Positions 1-5,421 of a stretch of 5,421 bases of DNA are shown here, in pieces. The number at the start of each line of letters is the position of its first letter. The stretch's first letter is position 1. This DNA is from Chloroflexota bacterium (GTDB lineage: Bacteria > Chloroflexota > Dehalococcoidia > Lucifugimonadales > CATQGZ01): positions 1 to 5,421 of the forward strand of contig JAQBTI010000178.1 of assembly GCA_027624995.1 (NCBI GenBank), given 5' to 3'. Position numbers and translations under genes: made by a program. The notes below the pieces were generated by a model. The model was given only the letters and a program-made list of their open reading frames with translations, was not told the DNA's origin and did no database searches.

Positions 1-1751
1 CGGAGCCAAGGTCCTGCGGGCGAGATGTGGTCGGTCGTGCATTTGCCTTTGACTTTGACCAGCACAGGCATGTTTCGGAAGTCTTGGCCGTCCCAGGCGG
101 GCCAGGGCTCCATCAGTTGCAGCCGCTGGCTCACGGGGTCCACGACGATCTCGATGCCGCTGCCGTCCTCGGGCGGCGAGATGAAGGACGAGCGTCCGCG
201 CGCGAAGCCTTCCGCGGGGACCTCTGGGGCGGGCGCGGGAGGATCGAGCTTGAACTGCTCGCCGTCGGAGCCGGTCAGAGTGTCCGTTACCGGATTGAAG
301 GAGAGGCGCCCGGCCAGCGACATTGCGGTGACGATTTCAGGACTGGCGATGAAGTTCATCGTCTCCGAGCGGCCATCGTTCCGTCTAGGGAAGTTCCTGT
401 TGTACGAGGTGACTATCGTGTTGGGCACGCCGTCAAGCGCCTTTTCGCGCCGCCACTGGCCGATGCACGGCCCGCACGCGTTGGCCAGCACGATTGCGTT
501 GACGGTCTTGAGCGCGTCCATCTGACCGTCGCGCTCGATTGTCGCGCGGACCTGTTCAGACCCCGGGGTAACCATGAGCGGGGTGATGGCCTTGAGGCCG
601 TGGGCTCGCGCCTGGTTGGTAACGTCGGCGGCTCGGTTCATGTCCTCGTAGGATGAGTTGGTGCAGCTTCCGATCAGGCAGGTATCGATCTCGTCGACGA
701 AGCCGTTGGCCCCGTCGGCGACCTCGGCGGCCAGCTGCGAAATGGGCCTGGCGCGGTCCGGCGAGTGAGGGCCGACGACGTTCGGTTCGAGCTTGGAGAG
801 ATCGATGTCCACTACGCGCTCGAAGTAGTCCTGCGGATTAGCTTCTACCTCCTCGTCGTGCGACAGCATGTCCCTGTGCTCGTTTGCCAGGTCGGCGAGT
901 GCACCGCGCCTGGTAGCCCGGAGGTACTTCTCCATGCGTTCGTCATAAGGGAACATAGAGGTCGTCGCGCCGAGCTCCGCCCCCATATTGGTGATAGTGG
1001 CCTTCCCGGTGCAGCTTATGGACCTTGTACCCGGTCCGAAGTACTCGATGATGGCGTTTGTGCCTCCAGAGACCGTCAATTCGCCGGCCAGGTGGAGGAT
1101 CACGTCCTTAGGCGCGGTCCAGCCGCTCAACTCGCCGGTCAGGCGGACCCCGATCCGGCTCGGGTAGAGGACTTCCCATGGCAATCCGGCCATCACCTCC
1201 ACGGCGTCAGCGCCGCCCACTCCAACGGCGCAGGCGCCGAGGCCCCCGGCGTTAGGAGTATGTGAGTCTGTGCCGATGATTAGCGCGCCGGGGAACGAGT
1301 ACTCTTCCAGGACGACTTGATGGATGATGCCTGCGCCCGGGGCCCAGAACCCGGCCCCGTATTTGGCCGCCGCCGACTTCAGGAAATCGTAGACCTCGCT
1401 GTTCTCTTCGACGGACTCCAGCAGATCGACACCGCCCTCGGTCCGGGCCTGAATCAGGTGGTCGCAATGGACCGTCGTCGGTACCGCCGTTCGTGTCATC
1501 CTGGTCTGCATGAACTGGAGCATCACCGTTTGGCCCAGTACGTCCTGGAGCGCCACACGGTCGGGTCTCAGCATCAGGTAGCTGTGACCGGGGTTGAGGC
1601 TCTCTGCGGAGGTGTCGTCCAGATGGGACAACACGATCTTATCGGCGAGGCCCATAGGCCTGTCGAGTCGTTGACGCAACTCCTTGAGGGCCGCCTGCAT
1701 TTTCTGGTAAACACCCGATACGAATTCGGGTGAGGACTCTATGGCGACCAT
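1..1751 (-). CDS. Aconitate hydratase, mitochondrial type (3' end outside window)
   Basis: Aconitase interconverts citrate and isocitrate through cis-aconitate in the TCA cycle, using a cytosolic [4Fe-4S] cluster. The frame is open from ATG at 1751 to the left edge (583 codons), with AAGGAG eight bases upstream (1765-1760). Visible landmarks are LRPDRVALQD (61-70), the catalytic HCDH (95-98, D97/H98), TDSHTPN (161-167), IGSCTNSSYEDM with cluster ligand C363, NACGPCIGQW with ligands C426 and C429, and NRNF..RND with substrate arginines R452 and R457. KGKCTTDHIS then opens the C-terminal swivel domain. From memory of pig heart aconitase these match D100/H101, C358, C421, C424, R447 and R452. 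The resemblance is to the mitochondrial branch, not bacterial AcnA or AcnB. About 180 residues of domain 4, including the catalytic serine, should lie outside the window. It follows a ferredoxin gene on the same strand, 119 bases apart. Isopropylmalate dehydratase and homoaconitase are unlikely given the close motif match. Confidence 0.97.
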   Translation of the reverse strand, partial: MVAIESSPEFVSGVYQKMQAALKELRQRLDRPMGLADKIVLSHLDDTSAESLNPGHSYLMLRPDRVALQDVLGQTVMLQFMQTRMTRTAVPTTVHCDHLIQARTEGGVDLLESVEENSEVYDFLKSAAAKYGAGFWAPGAGIIHQVVLEEYSFPGALIIGTDSHTPNAGGLGACAVGVGGADAVEVMAGLPWEVLYPSRIGVRLTGELSGWTAPKDVILHLAGELTVSGGTNAIIEYFGPGTRSISCTGKATITNMGAELGATTSMFPYDERMEKYLRATRRGALADLANEHRDMLSHDEEVEANPQDYFERVVDIDLSKLEPNVVGPHSPDRARPISQLAAEVADGANGFVDEIDTCLIGSCTNSSYEDMNRAADVTNQARAHGLKAITPLMVTPGSEQVRATIERDGQMDALKTVNAIVLANACGPCIGQWRREKALDGVPNTIVTSYNRNFPRRNDGRSETMNFIASPEIVTAMSLAGRLSFNPVTDTLTGSDGEQFKLDPPAPAPEVPAEGFARGRSSFISPPEDGSGIEIVVDPVSQRLQLMEPWPAWDGQDFRNMPVLVKVKGKCTTDHISPAGPWL

Positions 1752-1798
1752 GGAAAAGGCTCCTTGCGATCGTACATATGGCGGGGAATGCTATATAA

Positions 1799-1834
1799 GA
1801 AGACCCAGGCAGACATCATGTCGCCCGGGTCTTC
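1799..1834 (-). terminator. Hairpin after the ferredoxin gene, possible weak intrinsic terminator
   Basis: Perfect eight-base arms, GAAGACCC (1799-1806) and GGGTCTTC (1827-1834), continue after one A-C mismatch into three more pairs (1808-1810 with 1823-1825) and then GAC/GTC around a five-base loop. Read on the minus strand it lies 36 bases past the ferredoxin stop and is followed by TTATATAG, which is only moderately U-rich. It may be a leaky terminator that lets some transcription reach aconitase. It also sits 48 bases before the aconitase start, so it could instead act as a leader structure for that gene. I see no convincing separate promoter for aconitase between 1752 and 1798. Confidence 0.6.
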
Positions 1835-1870
1835 CCTGACTCGATTCGGGTGCGGCTGACGTCCGGACGA

Positions 1871-2122
1871 TCAGCCTCGTTCCTGCCCAAAGTATGTGTA
1901 GTTGAGACTGATGAACTTGTCCCACTCCGGCGGTGTGTCGTCCTCGGCGAATATGGCAACGACGGGACAGACCGGCTCGCAGGCTGCGCAGTCGATGCAC
2001 TCCTCGGGATTTATTAGAAGCATCTTGTGTTCGGGCGCCTCGTAGATACAGTCGACCGGGCAGACGTCGATGCATGCGCGGTCGAGTACGTCCACGCACG
2101 GCTCGGCGATAATGTAGGTCAT
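1871..2122 (-). CDS. Seven-iron ferredoxin ([3Fe-4S][4Fe-4S])
   Basis: This is a small soluble electron carrier of 83 residues, a normal length for the bacterial 7Fe family. The first half has C9-x7-C17-x3-C21-P-x2-C25 and the second has C42-x2-C45-x2-C48-x3-C52-P. By analogy with Azotobacter ferredoxin I, C9, C17 and C52 should hold the [3Fe-4S] cluster and C21, C42, C45 and C48 the [4Fe-4S] cluster, with C25 free. The x7 spacing between the first two cysteines separates it from 2[4Fe-4S] clostridial ferredoxins. The tail after C52 (EDDTPPEWDKFISLN) is the usual acidic and aromatic extension of Thermus, actinobacterial and Chloroflexota members. The ATG at 2122 has AAGGAGG (2140-2134) eleven bases upstream. 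The redox partner cannot be told from the sequence; oxidoreductases using 2-oxoacids or cytochrome P450s are common partners in the family. Confidence 0.96.
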   Translation of the reverse strand: MTYIIAEPCVDVLDRACIDVCPVDCIYEAPEHKMLLINPEECIDCAACEPVCPVVAIFAEDDTPPEWDKFISLNYTYFGQERG

Positions 2123-2182
2123 GCTCTGAGGGTCCTCCTTCGTTCGATCATGGCTCTAAGAATCACTACTCTGCTGTCACCC

Positions 2183-2212
2183 ATTATATAGAGACGCTTC
2201 CCGGCCTTTCAA
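2183..2212 (-). promoter_or_regulatory. Sigma-70 type promoter for the ferredoxin gene
   Basis: On the minus strand a TTGAAA box (2212-2207) is followed after 18 bases by a perfect TATAAT (2188-2183), part of a short AT-rich patch in GC-rich surroundings. The predicted start would fall near 2176, giving a leader of about 50 bases that carries the AAGGAGG site at 2140-2134. TATATA two bases earlier is an alternative -10 box. This is the best promoter in the window and probably also supplies some aconitase transcription. Confidence 0.72.
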
Positions 2213-2629
2213 CAACTTTTGACCCCGGGCGAACCCGTGTTTGCGCCCTCACTTTGGGAGAGGCCTTGGTGGCGCTCAGAGGCGAGTCACTCATCTTCAG
2301 CATCGGACCGGCCATCTTCACCGGGCCGGCCAGCGTGTGCTCTAGATCGACGACGAGGCGGAAGATCGGCGCGACGTGTGGGCAGTCCGGTCACTTCGCC
2401 GGAGTGGTCGAGGGCTAGAGTTGCCGAGGCCCGCTGGACCAGGTGGATTCCCGTCTACGCGGGAACGACGGCCGAAAGGCGTGGGGGCGGCGTATCCCCG
2501 ACCACAGTCCCGGTCGCCACGCCACCAGACCCTTCGCTCGGTTTTCAAGGTGACAGCAATACCTACCAGTTTTGACCACACCCCGCCCGCCCGTACGCTC
2601 ACCCGGTGTCGCGTTGAGGGACCCAATCC
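2213..2629. other. Non-coding spacer, upstream part of the divergent intergenic region
   Basis: No convincing gene is present. Open frames on both strands here overlap one another, lack ribosome binding sites and give arginine-, proline- and serine-rich translations typical of chance frames in GC-rich DNA. Near 2246-2263, CCCTC then ACTTT then GGGAGAGG looks like a decayed copy of a common CCCTC/GAGGG interspersed palindrome, though the arms pair poorly. Between 2308 and 2334 the word CCGGCCA occurs twice, 19 bases apart. A better-preserved palindromic unit lies at about 2445-2470 and is listed separately. The stretch looks like a landing zone for small repeats or an eroded former gene. Confidence 0.6.
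2445..2470. repeat. Short palindromic interspersed-repeat unit (REP/dRS3-like)
   Basis: The core is TTCCCG (2448-2453), TCTACG, then CGGGAA (2460-2465), followed by CGACGG. Six-base arms pair perfectly around a six-base loop. Elements of the form ATTCCCG-(loop)-CGGGAATGACG are scattered in many bacterial genomes, and their chance translations are recognisable as PRRRES on one strand and YAG(M/T)T on the other. Both appear here. Only one copy is in the window, so its status as a genomic repeat rests on recognition rather than on comparison. Its function is unknown; such units may act as mRNA-stabilising hairpins or as targets of IS elements. Confidence 0.65.
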
Positions 2630-2658
2630 TTGACAATTCTGGACACGATTAGTTAACT
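2630..2658 (+). promoter_or_regulatory. Candidate promoter of the dehydrogenase-transporter operon
   Basis: A perfect TTGACA (2630-2635) is followed after 17 bases by TTAACT (2653-2658), which matches the -10 consensus at only three of six positions. The -10 lies within the eight-base palindrome AGTTAACT (2651-2658), which might be an operator half or chance. Transcription from here would give a leader of about 155 bases before the ATG at 2821. A weaker alternative closer to the gene is TAGAAT at 2775-2780, with no good -35 box. Confidence 0.42.
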
Positions 2659-2700
2659 GTCGACTGGCCGCAACCCGTGTCGGCGGCAGCGAAGCGACAG
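2657..2700 (+). other. Possible leader hairpin upstream of the dehydrogenase gene
   Basis: Six-base arms CTGTCG (2657-2662) and CGACAG (2695-2700) enclose a second possible stem, GCCG (2667-2670) with CGGC (2681-2684). If the promoter at 2630 is used, this would lie at the very 5' end of the transcript. No U-run follows, so it is not a terminator, and no known riboswitch class is recognised. Inverted repeats of this size are frequent by chance in GC-rich DNA. Confidence 0.25.
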
Positions 2701-2820
2701 GCCCGCGTCTGGTCTGAGCGTAGTCTGTGTTCTTTGCGCCCGATTACAGCCATTTAGCGCGTAAGGCCGCAGAATAGAATAAGGTGGCAAGAATCTCCGA
2801 AAGAAAAGGTTGGAAGCACC

Positions 2821-3573
2821 ATGAAAAAGGTACTGATAACTGGAATGAGCGGGCTTATCGGGGGCCTGCTTCGAGAGCATCTTGAAGCCCGCGGCGGCTA
2901 CGAGCTTTCGGCGCTAAACCGCCGCCCGGTCGAAGGCGTTAAGTGCCTCCAGGCGGACATCGCCGACCTTGGGGCCATCAAGCCGGCGTTCGAGGGCATA
3001 GATGTCGTCGCCCATTTGGCGGCATACACCGAGATTGACGACTGGCAGGGCAACCTTTCCGGCAACATCATCGGGCCCTACAACGTCTACGAAGCTGCGA
3101 GGCTGGCTGGAGTGAAGAGGGTGGTGTTCGTCAGCAGCGGAAGCACAATCCGCAATTGGTCGCTCGAGGAGCCGTACAAAGCCATAGCCGAGGGCAGGTA
3201 CGACGACGTGCCAGCCGACTTCGACCTTATAACACACCAGATGATCCGGCCGGACAGCATCTACGGGGCAGCAAAGGTCTGGGGCGAGGCCGTAGGCCGC
3301 CACTTTGCGGACACCTATGGCCTTTCGGTCCTGTGCTTGCGCATTGGGACCGTTTACGCCGACGACCGTCCACACACCACTCACGATTTTGCGGTTTATC
3401 TGAGCAACAGGGACGTTGTGCAGATTCTTCAGAAGTGCATCGACGCACCTGATGACTTGCTATATGACGTATTCATGGCCACCTCCGACAACCCGCACGG
3501 ATACCGGGACCTCAGCCACCCTCGAGAAGTATTGGGCTACGAGCCTCAGGACTCGGCCGAGGCTTTCCGATAG
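2821..3573 (+). CDS. NAD(P)-dependent extended SDR, uronate dehydrogenase-like epimerase/dehydratase family
   Basis: This is a cytosolic Rossmann-fold oxidoreductase of 250 residues, probably acting on a sugar or hydroxylated substrate. The nucleotide-binding loop is TGMSGLIG (7-14), the second strand ends in LNRR (32-35), DI (46-47) follows strand 3, HLAAY (65-69) is the NNAG-type segment, and the catalytic set is S105/S106 with Y148-x3-K152. The C-terminal part (LSNRDVVQIL, ATSDN, then LGYEPQDSAEAFR) follows the pattern of bacterial uronate dehydrogenases, which oxidise galacturonate or glucuronate to lactones. However, the SSNH substrate motif of those enzymes is SSGS here, about 17 extra residues precede the catalytic tyrosine, and the C-terminal tail is missing. 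Arginines after strand 2 hint at NADP rather than NAD. The ATG at 2821 has GGAAG four bases upstream, which is a close spacing. It heads a likely operon with two transporters. The fold is sure; the substrate is unknown. Confidence 0.9.
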   Translation: MKKVLITGMSGLIGGLLREHLEARGGYELSALNRRPVEGVKCLQADIADLGAIKPAFEGIDVVAHLAAYTEIDDWQGNLSGNIIGPYNVYEAARLAGVKRVVFVSSGSTIRNWSLEEPYKAIAEGRYDDVPADFDLITHQMIRPDSIYGAAKVWGEAVGRHFADTYGLSVLCLRIGTVYADDRPHTTHDFAVYLSNRDVVQILQKCIDAPDDLLYDVFMATSDNPHGYRDLSHPREVLGYEPQDSAEAFR

Positions 3574-3606
3574 GGGAGCCGCAGACCCGATCTGACCTCA
3601 GCCTGC

Positions 3607-3613
3607 AAGGTGA
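3607..3613 (+). promoter_or_regulatory. Ribosome binding site that sets the TTG start of the first transporter
   Basis: AAGGTGA lies seven bases before TTG at 3621. No in-frame ATG or GTG lies between the dehydrogenase stop and this codon, and the next in-frame ATG (codon 58) would remove the first helix. The TTG is therefore the sensible start. Confidence 0.75.
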
Positions 3614-3620
3614 TGTCCAC

Positions 3621-5123
3621 TTGAACGGCTCTGCGCCCAGCACGAGAAGGAGATGGCTCACGTTCGCGGCCATCGCGGTCGGCACCTTCATCGCCGTGCT
3701 GGACCAGTCCGCGCTTGGGATCGCACTGCCCGAGGTCGCCGATCACTTCGATGCCAGCATACCCGCCGTTCAGTGGGTAACGCTGGCCTATATGCTGACC
3801 ACTGGTGCGCTGCTACTTCCGATGGGCCGATTGGCCGACATGGTGGGCCGTCGGCGTCTCTATATCCTGGGCTTTGTCATCTTCACGGTCAGCGCGGTGT
3901 TCACGGGCTCATCAACCAGTCTGGTGGCACTCATTGGATTCAAGGCGGTCCAGGGGGTCGGGGCCGCGATGGGGCAGGCCACGGCGATGGCGATAGTAAC
4001 GTCCGCCTTTCCGGCCGCCGAGCGAGGCAAGGTGATCGGGACCTACATGACCGTGGTCGGCCTCGGGGCCATCGCGGGCCCCGTATTCGGCGGCGTAGTC
4101 GTGAACGCCTTGGACTGGCGGTATGTCTTTTTGGGCGGGGTGCCTCTGGGCGCGGTCGCCGTGGCTCTTTCGTTCGCTATCCACGATAGCCACCCTGTGG
4201 ATGGACGAGATGGATCGGCACGGCGCGGATTCGACTGGCTCGGGGCTGGACTGGCGGCCAGCATGGTCGTACTCTTCCTGCTTGTCATGACCAATGCGTA
4301 CCGGGTTGGCTGGGACTCACCGGTGGTGTCAGCAGCCTCTGTGGCCGTCGTAGCGATGTTCGTGTCGTTCGTGTGGTGGGAACGGAGGGCAGAGGATCCG
4401 ATGCTGGACCTGGCCCTGTTTCGCACCAGGGTCTTCTCTATGGGGACATCTGCTATGTACCTCACCTTCTTGGCGGGTACGGCCGTCTTTTTCCTGATGC
4501 CGTTCTACCTCCAGAAGGTGCTTGGTTTCGCTCCCAGCAAGGCCGGGCTGATCATGGTCCCGACCGCTATATTTTTCGCCCTGGCGGGTCCGTTGGCGGG
4601 CCGTCTGTCCGACCGTTACGGGTGGCGCGCGTTCGTCGTGGCCGGCCCGGTATTGAGTTTGGTCTCGCTGTTGGCGCTTTCACGCATTGACGAGTCAACG
4701 GCAGTATGGATGGTCATGACTGCCCTGGTGATACAGGGTCTAGGCATGGGTCTCTTCTACTCGCCCAACGCCAGCGCCATCCTGAGTACAGTGGACTTGC
4801 GGCGCTACGGAGTCGCGACGGCTTTTCTCAACATGGTCAGGAACACGGGGACCGTTACGGGGATAGCCCTCTCCACTACGATCGTGACCGCCTCAATGAG
4901 CGCTCAGGGCTTTGAGCCCAATCTGGATGCCGTAACGTCGGCGGGAGGTGACGCCGTCAGGGCGGCCTTCACCGACGGGCTGCGGAAAGCCTATCTGGCG
5001 ATGTCGGCGGTCGCCGTCGGCGCAATGGTATTAGGCATTGTCCAGGGGAGGAGCGCCGCAAAGACCGAGGCTGAGGTCAAGGCCGAGCCGGAGCAGGAAC
5101 GCGAGCTCGCGACGAAGACTTAG
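3621..5123 (+). CDS. MFS transporter, DHA2 family (EmrB/QacA-like, 14 helices)
   Basis: This is an inner-membrane proton-driven exporter of 500 residues, a normal size for DHA2 members. About 14 hydrophobic segments can be traced, from TM1 near 13-33 to TM14 near 455-475, followed by a charged tail (478-500). Family motifs are LDQSALGIALP (27-37, motif D1 with D28), GRLADMVGRRR (69-79, motif A), VQGVGAA (110-116, motif B) and GLGAIAGPVFGG (147-158, motif C, typical of antiporters). A second motif A-like loop, GRLSDRYGWR, is at 327-336. The motif B arginine usual in drug exporters is K108 here. The start is TTG with a good Shine-Dalgarno site. It lies 47 bases after the dehydrogenase and nine bases before a paralogous transporter. 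DHA2 proteins export drugs, lipids, siderophores or metabolites; the cargo cannot be read from the sequence. The dehydrogenase context makes a metabolite as likely as a drug. Confidence 0.94.
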   Translation: MNGSAPSTRRRWLTFAAIAVGTFIAVLDQSALGIALPEVADHFDASIPAVQWVTLAYMLTTGALLLPMGRLADMVGRRRLYILGFVIFTVSAVFTGSSTSLVALIGFKAVQGVGAAMGQATAMAIVTSAFPAAERGKVIGTYMTVVGLGAIAGPVFGGVVVNALDWRYVFLGGVPLGAVAVALSFAIHDSHPVDGRDGSARRGFDWLGAGLAASMVVLFLLVMTNAYRVGWDSPVVSAASVAVVAMFVSFVWWERRAEDPMLDLALFRTRVFSMGTSAMYLTFLAGTAVFFLMPFYLQKVLGFAPSKAGLIMVPTAIFFALAGPLAGRLSDRYGWRAFVVAGPVLSLVSLLALSRIDESTAVWMVMTALVIQGLGMGLFYSPNASAILSTVDLRRYGVATAFLNMVRNTGTVTGIALSTTIVTASMSAQGFEPNLDAVTSAGGDAVRAAFTDGLRKAYLAMSAVAVGAMVLGIVQGRSAAKTEAEVKAEPEQERELATKT

Positions 5124-5132
5124 CGGGACGCA

Positions 5133-5421
5133 GTGAATCTTCCACTGGCGTTGCGGCCTGCCCGTCGGATTACCGAAAGCCCCAACTACCACTGGTGGGT
5201 CTACTCCGCCGTCGCCGTCGGCATGTTCATGACGGTGATGGACCAGTCCGGACTGAATATAGCCCTGCCGCTGATCGCCGAGCACTTCGACGCAGATCTG
5301 CCAACCGTCCAGTGGGTCCTTCTGAGCTACGTTCTGGCCACCAGCGCCCTCGTCATGCCCATGGGCCGCCTTTCAGACATGGTAGGGCGCAAACGGGTGC
5401 TCATCGCGGGCCTTGCCGTGT
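5133..5421 (+). CDS. Second MFS transporter, DHA2 family, tandem paralogue (3' end outside window)
   Basis: The first 96 residues of another DHA2 exporter are visible. The GTG at 5133 follows the TAG stop of the previous gene after nine bases and is in the same frame. Only a poor GGGA (5125-5128) precedes it, so translation may depend on coupling to the upstream gene. TM1 (around 22-42) carries MDQSGLNIALP (36-46), followed by HFDADLPTVQWV and motif A, GRLSDMVGRKR (78-88). Aligned by eye with the first transporter from AVG onward, about 42 of 69 positions are identical, so this is a paralogue and probably a tandem duplication. The N-terminus is about nine residues longer than that of the upstream protein. 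A later start at the ATG at 5223 would cut into TM1 and is unlikely. Only TM1 to the start of TM3 are in view. Confidence 0.92.
   Translation, partial: MNLPLALRPARRITESPNYHWWVYSAVAVGMFMTVMDQSGLNIALPLIAEHFDADLPTVQWVLLSYVLATSALVMPMGRLSDMVGRKRVLIAGLAV

Noticed and set aside
381..401. Arginine (R456) in place of the glycine found in pig aconitase between substrate arginines R452 and R457, considered as a possible loss of function.
   Set aside because: This position varies in mitochondrial-type aconitases (yeast has serine, as I recall), and the substrate arginines and cluster cysteines are all intact.
25..1733. Several plus-strand open frames across the aconitase region and a minus frame at 1252-1467.
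   Set aside because: They are shadows of the aconitase frame, which is continuous with every family motif in order. Their translations are rich in arginine and histidine and resemble no family.
1791..2099. Minus-strand frame of 102 codons overlapping the ferredoxin.
   Set aside because: It lies in another frame of the same strand as the clear ferredoxin, has no own ribosome binding site and gives an arginine-rich product.
2219..2636. Overlapping open frames on both strands in the spacer (for example 2219-2575 plus, 2376-2633 plus, 2342-2626 and 2415-2636 minus).
   Set aside because: No Shine-Dalgarno sites or recognisable domains. Part of each translation comes from the palindromic repeat (PRRREST and VYAGTT strings), a known source of false small-protein calls.
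2653..2880. Minus-strand 75-codon frame overlapping the start of the dehydrogenase.
   Set aside because: It covers the candidate promoter and the first 60 bases of a certain gene, with no ribosome binding site or familiar sequence.
2914..3384. Antisense open frame of 156 codons within the dehydrogenase gene, and similar antisense or offset frames within the first transporter (3653-4189, 3912-4193, 4043-4465).
   Set aside because: Long shadow frames are expected in GC-rich coding DNA. The sense products have intact motifs from start to end.
3621..3623. Possible truncated or frameshifted start for the first transporter because it lacks ATG.
   Set aside because: The TTG has AAGGTGA at good spacing and leaves a normal short N-terminal tail before TM1, so no frameshift is needed.
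1..5421. CRISPR arrays, tRNA or rRNA genes, transposases, phage genes or a defence system.
   Set aside because: No regularly spaced repeats, cloverleaf, rRNA blocks, transposase motifs or terminal inverted repeats were seen on either strand by reading.

Overview
The window is bacterial chromosomal DNA of fairly high GC content, with short spacers, clear Shine-Dalgarno sites, and GTG and TTG starts alongside ATG. It has two divergent halves around a roughly 700-base spacer. A mitochondrial-type aconitase, a 7Fe ferredoxin with Thermus-like spacing, and an SDR followed by DHA2 transporters with an unusual 'DQS' motif would fit a Chloroflexota-like or other deep-branching aerobic bacterium. That is only an inference from protein character; no taxonomic marker gene is present.

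Left half (minus strand): a small seven-iron ferredoxin gene (2122 to 1871) has a good sigma-70 type promoter (2212 to 2183). A hairpin (1834 to 1799) follows it, and then comes a long aconitase gene that starts at 1751 and runs off the left edge. About 583 residues are visible, covering domains 1-3 with all three iron-sulfur cysteines; most of the C-terminal swivel domain lies outside. Both proteins carry iron-sulfur clusters. One works in the TCA cycle and the other in low-potential electron transfer.

Centre (2213-2820): no convincing gene. It holds a palindromic interspersed-repeat unit (about 2445-2470), a candidate plus-strand promoter with a perfect TTGACA box (2630), and a possible leader hairpin (2657-2700).

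Right half (plus strand): a likely three-gene operon. An extended short-chain dehydrogenase distantly like uronate dehydrogenase (2821-3573) is followed after 47 bases by a 14-helix DHA2 transporter starting at TTG (3621-5123). Nine bases later comes a second, closely related DHA2 transporter starting at GTG (5133), cut by the right edge. Dehydrogenase and exporters may act on one metabolite, but the sequence does not reveal the substrate.

I found no mobile element, CRISPR array, RNA gene or clearly novel system. The most noteworthy points are the tandem same-frame transporters and the altered active-site signature of the dehydrogenase.
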